The notes beneath the pieces were generated by a model. That model saw only the letters and a program-made list of their open reading frames with translations, searched no databases and was not told the origin of the DNA. This document shows, in pieces, positions 1 to 8,074 of a stretch of DNA of 33,334 nt. Within the stretch, counting starts at the first letter, position 1. Every line of letters starts with the position of its first letter. Made by a program: the position numbers and the translations under genes. Source of the DNA: Nostoc mirabile CHAB5784 (GTDB taxonomy: Bacteria; Cyanobacteriota; Cyanobacteriia; Cyanobacteriales; Nostocaceae); assembly GCF_020829645.1 (NCBI RefSeq), contig NZ_JAIVFS010000093.1, forward strand, positions 1 through 33,334, read 5' to 3'.

Positions 1-119
1 TTGAAGAACTTCGCGATCGCCTAAACGAGCTTTTCAGTACAATCACATCGGAACGTGTTATATCTTTAACTTCTTATGATTTTATTCTCGAAGCTCTTTT
101 CTATGCAGCTTCAATGTAA
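1..119 (+). CDS. C-terminal end of an unidentified protein (partial)
   Basis: An open frame enters from the left edge (first full codon at 3) and ends at TAA 117-119. It gives 38 residues that start EELRDRLNELFST and end LFYAASM. A HIP1 site lies inside it. The piece is too short to assign to a family. It is kept because the frame is open right to the window edge and its composition looks like a normal helical protein end. Confidence 0.45.
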   Translation, partial: EELRDRLNELFSTITSERVISLTSYDFILEALFYAASM

Positions 120-821
120 ATTGATATTAGTAGCAATGCCATCGCAGAGGGTGCGTAGGCGCAGCCCGCCGCAGGCATCACTAGATTGGGATTTGATTGT
201 AAATAAACTAGCTAAGGTAAACTCAAGCGATTGATTTCTGTTTCAAATGTCTTTTATATGAATTTAGCAAGCAGTAAAATTTATCTTATTCGGGAAGCGA
301 TCGCGTCAGATGATGGACGTGGGGACAAAAGTTTAAACGTCTCATTACCCTGTGCGATCGCTCAACATCTGGCGATCACACGCACATTAATGTCACTTGC
401 AATATTGGCTGTGTCTAAGAGGTTGTTTGAAAAGTAGTTAGTTGTGATTTTAGGCACTTGTTGATCCCCCCTAACCCCTCTTAAAGAGCAGGGCTGTTTC
501 ATTCCCGAAAGAGCTTTAAAAATCAAGGGTTCTAGCAATTAAAACAGTGAACAGTCAACAGTTATCAGTTATCACGGTTTAAGTGCTCAAATTTTGAAAG
601 CGACTTCAAACACCACTTGCTTAGTTGTGGGGGACTCTGACTCCCAATTGACAATCAAATTCTTAACTGATAACTGATAACTGATAAGAAGCAGGCAGGA
701 GAATCTCTTCCCACGTTCCTTCAAAAGTTTGCTGTTCCATAATTACCCTATTCAAAGTTAGCTTTCTGGCAAATACCTTAACATAGAAGCAAATACGACA
801 TCTTGATTATGGGAACTTGAA
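120..821. other. Repeat-rich gap without a convincing gene
   Basis: About 700 bases hold interspersed repeats. 147-180 carries a GCGTAGGCGCAGCCCGCCG-type unit common in Nostoc genomes. 419-480 is the left part of the MITE family described elsewhere. 550-570 and 664-687 carry TTATCAGTTATCA / AACTGATAACTGATAA tandem units that are inverted relative to each other. The open frame at 231-437 crosses HIP1 sites and runs into the MITE end, so it is not taken as a gene. Confidence 0.6.
419..480 (+). repeat. Decayed left end of the GAGGTTGTTTGAAAAGT MITE family
   Basis: GAGGTTGTTTGAAAAGT starts at 419 and is preceded by TAA (416-418), the same TNA-type junction seen at the intact copies. The following GTGATTTTAGGCACT and GATCCCCCCTAACCCC segments match the copies at 15216-15300 and 12462-12623. 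No right terminal repeat is visible, so this copy is truncated or diverged. Confidence 0.6.
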
Positions 822-1007
822 ATGGATGCTTTAGTCCAAGAACTTGACACAAAACTACGTCAATGGCAACCTGACATTGCTCAACAAGTGCGGCAATGCC
901 TTGCAGAGATTATTGAACTGGCAGACCAAGATGCTCTAGATATTCTTCGTTCCAGAGTCGTTGAACAAGAAGTGTTGGATTTGATTGATGAACCCGAAAC
1001 CTGGTGA
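822..1007 (+). CDS. Putative antitoxin of a MazF-type toxin-antitoxin pair
   Basis: A 61-residue acidic helical protein begins MDALVQELDTKLRQW. It sits directly upstream of a MazF/PemK toxin and overlaps its start by about 20 bases, the usual layout of a translationally coupled type II module with antitoxin first. I see no AbrB/MazE β-strand DNA-binding motif. The sequence looks all-helical, so it may be one of the non-MazE partners found with MazF in cyanobacteria. The antitoxin role is inferred from position and size; the family is not recognised. Such proteins normally bind and neutralise the toxin and may repress the operon. Confidence 0.65.
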   Translation: MDALVQELDTKLRQWQPDIAQQVRQCLAEIIELADQDALDILRSRVVEQEVLDLIDEPETW

Positions 1008-1311
1008 AGTGTGGCTGGTCGATTTAGGACTTGCAGCCAAGACGCGTCCTGTTGTCGTTGTGTCTCGGTATGACCCCACTCCCCCGCGTGCTTTGGTTCT
1101 CTATGTACCAATAACTACGCAAAATCGGGGTAGCGCATACGAAGTTGAACTGCCTGCATTGCGGTTTTTACGACAAGGCTCTGTCGCTAATGTTCAAGGT
1201 CTAGGTTCAATCCCTACTGCAAGACTGGAGCGTAAACTGGGCGAACTGCCAGATGAAACATTACTCAAAATCAAACAAGCTTTGATGTTTGCTCTGGAGA
1301 AAGGAAATTGA
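985..1311 (+). CDS. MazF/PemK-family endoribonuclease toxin
   Basis: The 108-residue protein (TTG start at 985, or 107 residues from ATG 988) opens with PKPGEVWLVDLG, followed by KTRPVVVVS and the mid-protein VPITTQ segment. These are the hallmarks of the PemK/MazF SH3-like fold. The GEVW loop and the RPVVVVS strand are where family members build the RNase active site. Toxins of this family cut single-stranded RNA at short sequence motifs and arrest growth until the antitoxin returns. The gene overlaps the upstream 61-codon gene, and both start codons lie inside its end, which supports coupled translation. Length and motifs look intact, so the toxin is likely functional. Its cleavage specificity cannot be read from the sequence. 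Confidence 0.85.
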   Translation: MMNPKPGEVWLVDLGLAAKTRPVVVVSRYDPTPPRALVLYVPITTQNRGSAYEVELPALRFLRQGSVANVQGLGSIPTARLERKLGELPDETLLKIKQALMFALEKGN

Positions 1312-1496
1312 GGAACAGGAGAACGATTTAAAAAATGTGGATAACAGTTGAAGGGCAATCGCTTATTCACAATAAAATCACTGCAAAAAGCTAATAAAGT
1401 TCTCTCGCTAATAATAGTAGGTTGAGCAGCGTCACCTACCTAATAGCTTGTTTTATACTTTTTTACGTGATTTTTGCGTAATTATATGTAATTATT

Positions 1497-1910
1497 TTAC
1501 ACTTTTGACTTAACTGCTTGCTGTGATGCTTGCAAAGTCTGGGGTAAACTCCAGTCGGGACGCAAGCTAGCGGCGTTGCGTAAATAGATATGATGAATTG
1601 AGGCGGAGGCTGGCAGATAAGCGTGGATTAGGAACCGAATGCAGCGCTGTAAGCTGCCTTGGACGTGCATTTGCTGCACATCCAACATGGCCACATTATC
1701 CCAACCAGGACGCGCTCTAGCGATCGCAGCTGGAAAAATAGCATCCAAATCCCGTGTCACTGAGAAAGTCACACTAATCATGTCCCTCGGCTGGAATTGA
1801 TTCCGGTTTTCTAGTTCATCTAGTAGTTCCGTCACTACCTCTAGCATTGCCTCAACGGTATTTTCTGAAACGGTTGTTGCTCCGCGAATAGCCCGCATTT
1901 GCCACTCCAC
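1497..1910 (-). CDS. aroH: Chorismate mutase, AroH class
   Basis: The enzyme converts chorismate to prephenate on the way to phenylalanine and tyrosine. The protein matches the short monofunctional AroH fold: RAIRGATTV near the N-terminus, FPAAIARARPGWDNV in the middle, then CIRFLI and IYLRNAASLRPD. By recall of Bacillus subtilis AroH, Arg7, Arg90, Tyr108 and Arg116 are matched by R11, R94, Y111 and R119 (numbered from the longer TTG start at 1916). The position of catalytic Glu78 is Gln here (VQQMHV). Start choice: AAGGAGG lies only 2 bases from the TTG at 1916 but 8 bases before the GTG at 1910, so GTG is preferred (137 residues). SppA lies upstream on the same strand, separated by a repeat-filled spacer. 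Confidence 0.9.
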   Translation of the reverse strand: MEWQMRAIRGATTVSENTVEAMLEVVTELLDELENRNQFQPRDMISVTFSVTRDLDAIFPAAIARARPGWDNVAMLDVQQMHVQGSLQRCIRFLIHAYLPASASIHHIYLRNAASLRPDWSLPQTLQASQQAVKSKV

Positions 1911-1916
1911 GCCCAA

Positions 1917-2057
1917 ATCCTCCTTAAAAGAAAAAAGTTAGGGGTTAGGAGTTAAGAGTGAGAAATTGAGAGTTTTAACTCCTAACTCCTCACTCCTAAA
2001 CGCCAGTTGCTCCACTTGGGGAAACCCCAAGACCGCACTGGCTCCTCCTAACTCATA
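1917..2057. repeat. Spacer built of AACTCCTAACTCCTCACTCC-type repeats
   Basis: 1936-1950 (TTAGGGGTTAGGAGTTA) and 1975-1999 (AACTCCTAACTCCTCACTCC) are inverted relative to each other and could pair in RNA between sppA and aroH. The same repeat words recur at 5057-5109 and inside the coding sequence near 26586-26600. It is intergenic repetitive DNA; no promoter is evident by eye. Confidence 0.6.
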
Positions 2058-2879
2058 TTAGGGTCGATATAACCACAAGGGTAAACCACTAGTAGACATT
2101 TCAAATTCGAGCCAATCAATTCCAGATCGAATTCCTGATGAAACTTGACGACTTCCTGGCAGAAGGCGACTCAATAAGGGTTTACGTTCTTCTAGGGTAT
2201 AACAGAGAGTTTTTTCTGGATCAAGACCGATCAGTTCTGCTGTCCAGCGACGGGCATCTTCTTCTGTGCCCAGGCGATCTACAACACCCAATTCTAGGGC
2301 TTGCTGTCCAGTAAAAATCCGGCCATCAGCGAAACTTTTCACAGCTTCTACTGTTAAAGAACGGCCATCAGCTACCGTTTGCACAAACTGCTGATAACTT
2401 GTGTCAATCAACTCTTGCAGGATGTTTTCTTCTGGTTGAGTCAGTTGCCGGTCGAAAGACAAAATGTCTTTGTAAGGGCCAGACTTAATTACTTGAAAGG
2501 AAACACCGATTTTTTCTAGCAGGCGTTCCAAGTTATTCCCACGCAAAATCACACCAATACTACCCGTAATCGTACCTGGGTTAGCTACGATGTGTTCGGC
2601 TCCCATGCCGATGTAGACTCCTCCAGAAGCCGAGATATTACCAAAGCTAGCGACGATTTTGATTTTTTCGCGCAAACGCTTCAGGGCGCTGTAGATTTCT
2701 TGAGAATCTCCGACTGTACCGCCAGGGCTATCGATACGGAGCAATAATGCCGGAAACTTTTTTTCTTCTACAGTTTTCAGAGCTTCTAGGACGCGTTTGC
2801 GAGTAGCACCGGCGATCGCACCAGTAATTTCAATCCGCGCAATTTGTTTTCTAAACTTGGGCTTAAACGGCCAAATCAT
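2058..2879 (-). CDS. sppA: Signal peptide peptidase SppA (S49 family, short form)
   Basis: This is a serine protease of the S49 family that degrades leader peptides left in membranes; cyanobacterial homologues are also linked to thylakoid acclimation. The 273-residue length fits the short single-domain SppA. RIDSPGGTVG (48-57) is the conserved substrate-groove motif. NISASGG carries the nucleophile Ser85. GPYKDI carries the general base Lys137, as judged from the Ser/Lys dyad of E. coli and Bacillus SppA. TITGSIGV (103-110) is also typical. No N-terminal membrane helix is obvious, so it may be cytosolic or peripheral. The ATG at 2879 has no strong Shine-Dalgarno. The gene precedes aroH on the same strand. 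Confidence 0.92.
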   Translation of the reverse strand: MIWPFKPKFRKQIARIEITGAIAGATRKRVLEALKTVEEKKFPALLLRIDSPGGTVGDSQEIYSALKRLREKIKIVASFGNISASGGVYIGMGAEHIVANPGTITGSIGVILRGNNLERLLEKIGVSFQVIKSGPYKDILSFDRQLTQPEENILQELIDTSYQQFVQTVADGRSLTVEAVKSFADGRIFTGQQALELGVVDRLGTEEDARRWTAELIGLDPEKTLCYTLEERKPLLSRLLPGSRQVSSGIRSGIDWLEFEMSTSGLPLWLYRP

Positions 2880-3416
2880 GAGCTGTCAACATACCTCGTA
2901 ATAAACTCAATATAAGATGCCCAACGGTCAGACGACCTCTTTTGCTCTGTTAAGAAACATGAGCAGGCATTGGAGCATCAGGATTTTAAGGAAATTTTTA
3001 TATTTTACAGTGAGTTTTATTTGATATTCTCGATAAATGCTAATCAAGTCCTTCAATGCAGCTAACACAAAATACCAAACTCTAGTTTAGCGTTCAGCAT
3101 GATGATTTAGCACAGACTATTTTAGCTGTTTTGCGGAATTAAAATCCTACAACCCTTGGTATTTTAGCTTTTTGGCTTTTTGAGGATTGGTTTAATAGGG
3201 TCGCGCACCTGTACTAGTTGTCAGTAATTAATAACTAATAACTAAAGAATAATAAATATTTAATCAATAACTCCGGCACTCAATTTAATTAATAAAATTC
3301 ATTCAGCAACACTAATCCCTATTTAGCTTAATACCAGTAGTACTTTCAGTTTTGGGAATATCACTTTTCCCTATTTTGTACAACCCATGAGCAACTGACG
3401 AAGCTATTTTTACTGC
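2880..3416. other. AT-rich gap, no gene seen
   Basis: This is 537 bases between sppA and the small membrane-protein gene. I find no open frame with family likeness and no strong tandem repeat. It is AT-rich with scattered TAATTAATAA words around 3225-3300 and may contain the sppA promoter, but no clear -35/-10 pair stands out. Confidence 0.5.
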
Positions 3417-3713
3417 TTATGAATCAATTCGTAAAATTTGACACCGATAATAAACGTACATATCAAACAGTGCCCCGACGAAACTACAGGTCAAACTAAT
3501 CACAAATAATCCACGTAGAGGAGTTCCACTGCCAAAGGTGGCGAGAAAATGCATAATCTGAGTAGCGATCGCCTCAGTTAACTCTTGTAAACCGGGGAAG
3601 TAACCGATGAGGGGTAAAAGGAACAATCCGCCGCCAACAAGTAGCATGGGAGCGACAAAACTAAAAATGATTGTCAGTAGTAGGGAGCGGAGAAAGTTAG
3701 TGAAAATAGTCAT
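3417..3713 (-). CDS. Small integral membrane protein of unknown function
   Basis: The 98-residue protein has two to three hydrophobic segments: about 8-38 (SLLLTIIFSFVAPMLLVGGG onward) and 68-88 (LFVISLTCSFVGALFD). They are separated by a stretch holding LTEAIATQIMHFLATFG. The ATG at 3713 is followed by a basic, hydrophobic start that suggests direct membrane insertion. I do not recognise the family and propose no function. The sensible hydropathy pattern and the clean start and stop argue for a real gene. Confidence 0.6.
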   Translation of the reverse strand: MTIFTNFLRSLLLTIIFSFVAPMLLVGGGLFLLPLIGYFPGLQELTEAIATQIMHFLATFGSGTPLRGLFVISLTCSFVGALFDMYVYYRCQILRIDS

Positions 3714-4174
3714 TTAAGACAAACTCCGTGAATAGAGATGACAAGAGCTAGATAGCAGTTCGTCATTTTCTACAATACGTGCGATCGCTCCTGACCAGCC
3801 AATTTGTCAAAAATCTTAAGTTTTCATTAAAATAAACGGCTACCAGTTACAGCACATGCTGGGGAACTAAAAAAGGATTTTAATCTACAAAACCTTTGCA
3901 CAATCAAGGTTATAGCCAAGGTTAGCACCTATTTATTGGTTTGCAGCACCTTTAATAACAGCTTCATTTTCTGAGAGCATCTTTAATCTAAGTTAATATT
4001 CAGCGCCGTGGGGAGTGGGGAGTGGGGAAGAAATCAATTCAAAATTCAAAATTCAAAATTCAAACATTTTAGAACTTCTGCCTTCTGCCTCCTCTTTCCC
4101 ATGCCCCATTCCCCATTCCCTATCCCAATGACTTCCGCTATTCTTAAGGCAGTCACCGAGTTAGCTACAGAACA
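3714..4174. repeat. Gap with short tandem repeats before the MlaE-type gene
   Basis: It contains a HIP1 site at 3781-3788, GGGGAGTGGGGAGTGGGG at 4010-4027, a 7-bp AATTCAA tandem array at 4036-4064, and CCCCATTCCCCATTCCC at about 4104-4120. These are the heptameric repeats typical of Nostoc/Anabaena intergenic DNA. No gene is seen. Confidence 0.65.
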
Positions 4175-4969
4175 TTGAACCAGACTACATCCAAATCCAG
4201 TTTAGGAGAATGGAGTCAGCGGCTGCTGGCGGCGATTTTTCTGGGTGGGCAAGTACTAGTTCACCTATTGAGGGGCAAAATCCATCGGCGCAACACCTTG
4301 CAACAAATGGCAGCAGTTGGGCCAGATTCCTTATTTATTGCCCTATTGACGGCTATTTTCGTTGGCGCAGTGTTTACCATTCAGGTGGCGCGGGAATTTA
4401 TCAACTTTGGCGCAGGAAACATTATCGGCGGAGTGCTTTCTGTCGCGTTGACACGAGAACTCTCTCCCGTGTTGACAGCAGTGATTTTGGCTGGGCGAGT
4501 CGGTTCTGCCTTTGCAGCCGAAATCGGTACCATGCGAGTCACAGAACAAATCGATGCCATGTTGATGTTGAAAACAGATCCAATCGATTATCTGGTTATT
4601 CCCCGCGTCCTTGCTTGCTGTTTAATGCTACCAATTTTAACCCTCCTGTCTTTGGTCACAGGGATGTTTGGGGGATTAATAATTGCAACAAATATCTACA
4701 ACCTGTCTGATACGGTATTTCTAGACTCAGCCCGTAACTTTCTTGGTATCTGGGATATTGTTAGCGCCATGATTAAGGCGTGTTGCTTTGGCATTTTAAT
4801 CGCCGTAATTGGTTGCAGTTGGGGGTTGACGACAACAGGAGGAGCAAAAGGTGTAGGACAGTCAACCACAACTGCTGTTGTGACTGCCTTGCTAATTATA
4901 TTTGTTAGCAACTTTTTTCTTTCTTGGTTAATGTTTCAGGGGACTGGCAGTGCATTCTTAGGGATGTAA
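4175..4969 (+). CDS. MlaE-family ABC transporter permease (lipid transport)
   Basis: This is the integral membrane permease of an MCE/Mla-type ABC importer, which moves phospholipids or other lipids between membranes with an MlaF ATPase and an MCE-domain protein. The 264 residues show the family signature: VGAVFTIQVAREF, then LTRELSPVLTAVILAGRVGSAFAAEIGTM split over 89-118, then VTEQIDA and the PIDYLVIPRVLACCLMLPIL stretch. About five membrane segments follow the family pattern. The TTG at 4175 is the first usable start after the in-frame stop at 4145; no good ribosome site is seen. No ATPase or MCE gene lies in the window. It leads a plus-strand run with DUF3119, DUF3086 and plsY, suggesting an envelope-lipid role. 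Confidence 0.9.
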   Translation: MNQTTSKSSLGEWSQRLLAAIFLGGQVLVHLLRGKIHRRNTLQQMAAVGPDSLFIALLTAIFVGAVFTIQVAREFINFGAGNIIGGVLSVALTRELSPVLTAVILAGRVGSAFAAEIGTMRVTEQIDAMLMLKTDPIDYLVIPRVLACCLMLPILTLLSLVTGMFGGLIIATNIYNLSDTVFLDSARNFLGIWDIVSAMIKACCFGILIAVIGCSWGLTTTGGAKGVGQSTTTAVVTALLIIFVSNFFLSWLMFQGTGSAFLGM

Positions 4970-4982
4970 AAGTGAGGAGTTA

Positions 4983-5109
4983 GGAGTAGAGACGCGATTA
5001 ATCGCGTCTGTCCTGTAGAGACGCGATTAATCGCGTCTCTACAGGAGTTATCAGTTAAAACTCCTCACTCCTAACTCTTAACTTCTAACTCCTGACTCCT
5101 GACTCCTAA
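4983..5109. repeat. GACGCGATTAATCGCGTC palindromes plus ACTCCT tandem repeats
   Basis: Perfect palindromes GACGCGATTAATCGCGTC occur at 4991-5008 and, extended by GA/TC, at 5018-5039. They are followed by AACTCCTCACTCCTAACTC-type tandem units (5057-5109). Single or tandem copies of the palindrome recur at 12711-12728 and, in frame, at 26603-26657. The array separates the permease and DUF3119 genes. Confidence 0.8.
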
Positions 5110-5158
5110 AATGAATAGGAGAGAAAGATGCCTAGTAAATAAAGCAGGATTTAAGACT

Positions 5159-5545
5159 GTGACCAGTTCATTTGCTCCTAACTCCACATCAACTGTGGAA
5201 CTCAAGCCTAGTTACAATCTACCTATAGTGTTGGTGATTGCCGCTATTCCACTACTGTTGGTACAACCGTGGGTAGGCTCCGTTTTTACACTGTTTGGTT
5301 TATTTCTCATGTTTCAGGCGTTAACGCTGCGTTTGCAATTTACCGTCACCGACTTAGATATTTACAGAGGCGAAAAATTGATTCGGCGCTTTCCCTACCA
5401 GGAATGGCAAAACTGGCGGATCTTCTGGAATGGAGTCCCCATCCTGTTTTACTTTAAAGAAATTAAAAGTATTCACTTTTTGCCGATTTTATTTGATCCC
5501 AATACCTTGAAAACTTGCTTAGAACAACGTTGTCCGCGTATTTAG
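5159..5545 (+). CDS. DUF3119-type small membrane protein
   Basis: The protein has two adjacent hydrophobic segments (PIVLVIAAIPLLLVQPWVG and TLFGLFLMFQALTLRL). They are followed by a soluble C-terminal part with DIYRGEKLIRRFPYQEW and WNGVPILFYF, which I associate with the cyanobacterial DUF3119 family; its function is unknown. The open frame extends back to ATG 5111 (144 residues), but that ATG sits in a repeat and has no ribosome site before it. GTG 5159 is preceded by AGGA at 9 bases and gives MTSSFAPNSTSTVELK, a more natural N-terminus (128 residues). A tiny ATGCCTAGTAAATAA frame with an AGGAG in front lies at 5128-5142. The neighbours suggest an envelope role. Confidence 0.7.
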   Translation: MTSSFAPNSTSTVELKPSYNLPIVLVIAAIPLLLVQPWVGSVFTLFGLFLMFQALTLRLQFTVTDLDIYRGEKLIRRFPYQEWQNWRIFWNGVPILFYFKEIKSIHFLPILFDPNTLKTCLEQRCPRI

Positions 5546-5682
5546 TCTTGAGTTCGATCTGTGCTGAGTCGTTTCGATCTAGACTCATAACTCAGCACTC
5601 ATAACTCAGGACTTTTATGGCAGGTCGATTGTAATATTTCTGAAAGCTATTTATTCGCGTCATAGGAATTACACTATTGTTT

Positions 5683-6951
5683 ATGAACCCAGAGGCATCT
5701 CAAACCCCAGAACCAATTGATGAGCGGTTGGCAGAAAAACAAGAACAGAACAATGCAGTTGAACATCCACTCAATCCATCTGTTGAGTCAGTGGGAGAAA
5801 CAGGAGCCGTTAGCTCGTCAGAAGACTACACAGCTTTTGAGCCACTCATTTCCAATGCAGAAGTGGTAGATTCTACACTAGAGCTAACAGAAAATTCAAA
5901 TGGCGAGTTTGTAGCGCAGTCGGAACCGGAAAATACCGCACTGGGATCAGAAAACCATTCATTATATGCAGAAGCAGAGCAGCGAGTAGCAGAGTTGCAG
6001 AGCGCTGAAGCTGCTCTCAAGGAAGAAATAGCCAAGCTGCAAGCTTTTTACAAAAACCTTCAGGCACAAGTGGGTGAAACTCAGACATCATTGGGACGAC
6101 TTGTGCAAGAGTCACTGGTGCAGTTAGAACAACGCAAACAAACCCTGCAAATTTCTGTAGAACAACTAGAACGCCGACAAGAACGTATCCGCAACGAGAT
6201 GCGAACCACTTTTGCTGGTACATCCCAAGACTTGGCAATTCGGGTGCAGGGTTTTAAAGACTATCTCACGGGTAGCTTACAGGATTTGGCCGTTGCTGCT
6301 GAACAGTTGCAACTAACGCCAAGTGTGGTGGAACGAGAAAAACCATCTGTAAAAGAAAAAGAGGCTAAACCAGTTGAACCCCAACCTGGAATACCTCAAT
6401 TTGCCCAACAGCAGTTTCAAGATACTACTAAGCAAATTCGCCGCTTAATTGACCAATATCGCAATAAACCCGATTACTACGGCCCACCGTGGCAACTACG
6501 CCGTACCTTTGAGCCAATCCACGCAGAACGAGTCTCTAACTGGTTTTTTACCCAAGGGGGACGGGGTGGTTTGCGGACAATGGGTAGCCGCTTACAAAAT
6601 ATTTTGATTGCCTCTGCCGCAATTTCGATATTACACAAGCTGTATGGCGATCGCGTCCGTACTTTAGTCTTAGCTAATACACCGGAGCGATTAGGTGAAT
6701 GGCGGCGCGGCTTGCAAGACTGTCTGGGAATCGGTCGCCCAGATTTCGGCCCAGACCGGGGTGTGGTATTATTTGAAGCGTCTGATGCTCTGGCTCAGAA
6801 AGCAGACCGATTGACGAAAGCCAATCAACTGCCCTTAATTATTATTGACGATTCAGAGGAGCAAATCAGTCTGTCACTGCTGCAATTTCCCCTATGGTTA
6901 GCTTTTGCTCCTGACCCCAAAACCGTGAGAAACTATGATGATGACTTTTAA
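5683..6951 (+). CDS. DUF3086-domain protein with central coiled coil
   Basis: The protein has about 422 residues. The first 110 are acidic and low-complexity. Next comes a coiled coil from about 108 to 175 (AEQRVAELQSAEAALKEEIA, then QVGETQTSLGRLVQ and LEQRKQTLQISVEQLERR). The C-terminal globular part contains NWFFTQGGRGGLRTMGSRLQ and LVLANTPERLGEWRRGLQDC and ends in an acidic YDDDF tail. I match this C-terminal domain to cyanobacterial DUF3086; its function is unknown. Start choice is uncertain: ATG 5683 versus TTG 5677, the latter being 9 bases from an AGGA. No membrane helix is seen. It sits between DUF3119 and plsY on the same strand, a neighbourhood I recall as common in cyanobacteria. 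Confidence 0.75.
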   Translation: MNPEASQTPEPIDERLAEKQEQNNAVEHPLNPSVESVGETGAVSSSEDYTAFEPLISNAEVVDSTLELTENSNGEFVAQSEPENTALGSENHSLYAEAEQRVAELQSAEAALKEEIAKLQAFYKNLQAQVGETQTSLGRLVQESLVQLEQRKQTLQISVEQLERRQERIRNEMRTTFAGTSQDLAIRVQGFKDYLTGSLQDLAVAAEQLQLTPSVVEREKPSVKEKEAKPVEPQPGIPQFAQQQFQDTTKQIRRLIDQYRNKPDYYGPPWQLRRTFEPIHAERVSNWFFTQGGRGGLRTMGSRLQNILIASAAISILHKLYGDRVRTLVLANTPERLGEWRRGLQDCLGIGRPDFGPDRGVVLFEASDALAQKADRLTKANQLPLIIIDDSEEQISLSLLQFPLWLAFAPDPKTVRNYDDDF

Positions 6952-7027
6952 ATTAGTCATTAGTCACTTGTACTCTTGCTAGTCGAAGTATTAGTCATTA
7001 GTCATTGGTCAAGAGGTATTACTCTTG

Positions 7028-7059
7028 ACTTTTTTAAATTTTGAATTTTGAATTTTATT
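7028..7059 (+). repeat. TTTTGAA heptamer repeat abutting the plsY start
   Basis: ATTTTGAATTTTGAATTTT runs into the ATG of plsY and replaces any recognisable Shine-Dalgarno. The same heptamer array occurs at 9365-9396 and 13845-13865, each ending against a stop codon of a minus-strand gene. Confidence 0.7.
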
Positions 7060-7737
7060 ATGGCTATTTGGTTAACTCTGTGCGGGACAATTATTGTCAT
7101 AGCTTACCTGCTGGGTTCTTTTCCCACTGGGTACATTGCTGTGAAGCAGTTAAAAGGTATTGATATTCGGGAAGTTGGTTCAGGTTCCACTGGAGCAACT
7201 AATGTACTAAGAACCTTGGGGAAAGGGCCAGGAGCATTCGTTTTAGTACTTGATGCCTTAAAGGGAGTATTAGCGATCGCTCTAGTTTACTGGTTATTCA
7301 ATTTTAACCCAATTCAAAATTATATCCCCCCAAAGGTAGATGCACAAGTGTGGCAACCGTGCGTAGTAACCTTAGCTGGGTTAGCTGCCATCCTGGGACA
7401 TAGTAAATCAATTTTTTTAGGCTTTACTGGTGGTAAATCCGTTGCTATCAGCCTGGGGATTTTGTTGGCAATGAGTTGGCAGGTAGGTTTAGCAACAGCT
7501 GGTGTGTTTGCCATCGTCGTGGCGATATCGCGGATTGTCTCTTTGAGTTCAATTGCAGGTGCGATCGCAGTTTCCATTTTCATGGTAATTTTGCATCAAC
7601 CGTTACCCTATATTCTGTTTGGGATTGCCGGTGGATTATATGTAATTTTGCGCCATCGCACTAATATTGAACGACTGCTGGCGGGAACGGAGCCAAAAAT
7701 TGGGCAAAATGTAGCGACACCAGAACAAACTACATAA
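7060..7737 (+). CDS. plsY: Acyl-phosphate:glycerol-3-phosphate acyltransferase PlsY
   Basis: This integral membrane enzyme makes lysophosphatidic acid from acyl-phosphate and glycerol-3-phosphate, the first step of phospholipid synthesis. Family motifs are plain: AYLLGSFPTGYI, then DIREVGSGSTGATNVLRTLG (motif 1, with the conserved SGS..G..N), DALKG, GHSKSIFLGFTGGKSVA (motif 2/3) and LRHRTNIERLLAGTE at the C-terminus. Five or so membrane segments fit the fold. ATG 7060 is chosen. The longer frame from TTG 7048 only adds codons from a TTTTGAA tandem repeat. That repeat sits where the ribosome site should be, so translation may be leaderless-like or weak. Confidence 0.95.
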   Translation: MAIWLTLCGTIIVIAYLLGSFPTGYIAVKQLKGIDIREVGSGSTGATNVLRTLGKGPGAFVLVLDALKGVLAIALVYWLFNFNPIQNYIPPKVDAQVWQPCVVTLAGLAAILGHSKSIFLGFTGGKSVAISLGILLAMSWQVGLATAGVFAIVVAISRIVSLSSIAGAIAVSIFMVILHQPLPYILFGIAGGLYVILRHRTNIERLLAGTEPKIGQNVATPEQTT

Positions 7738-8074
7738 TGAGTTTTTAGTACATACCTCGCCCCAAGCGATGCCCTGAGCAAGCTGTTAGGTGAACGTGGT
7801 ATCTCTTGGACTAATGACAAATGACCAAATAATTACTAATTCGTAATTCGTAATTCGTAATTAAAGGTACAGAGCAACTAACTAAAGTTTATGGAGACAA
7901 ATAAATTTATTCCTTATTTCAGAGCAAGCGACTTCAGTCGTGAGGTAATAATTACGAATTACGAACTTGTACTGAGCCTTGGGAGAGCGTAGCCGACTTG
8001 TACTGAGCGGCGTCGAAGTAAGGGCGTAGCCGAAGTATTATAAATTACGAATTATTTTGACTAATGACTAATGA
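7738..8074. repeat. Gap filled with TAATTCG and CTAATGA tandem repeats
   Basis: It contains a TAATTCG heptamer array at 7837-7862, the complementary ACGAATTA words at 7950-7962 and 8043-8052, and GCGTAGCCGAAGTATT-type interspersed repeats at 7985-8040. A CTAATGA array at 8061-8084 runs into the end of the next minus-strand gene. The inverted TAATTCG/CGAATTA arms could form a long weak stem. No gene is seen. Confidence 0.65.

Noticed and set aside
231..437. 68-codon open frame
   Set aside because: It crosses HIP1 sites and ends inside a MITE end, and the translation has no family likeness or ribosome site.
881..1111. Minus-strand frame over the antitoxin/toxin genes
   Set aside because: It is antisense to a well-supported MazF module and has low-quality composition.
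2253..2281. Possible CRISPR array in the heptamer repeats across the window
   Set aside because: All tandem arrays have 7-bp units without unique spacers; no repeat-spacer pattern of 28-37 bp was found and no cas gene is present.
4210..4710. 166-codon frame overlapping the MlaE-type gene
   Set aside because: It is a +1 shadow of a clear permease; the translation is rich in Ser/Arg/Trp with no domain.
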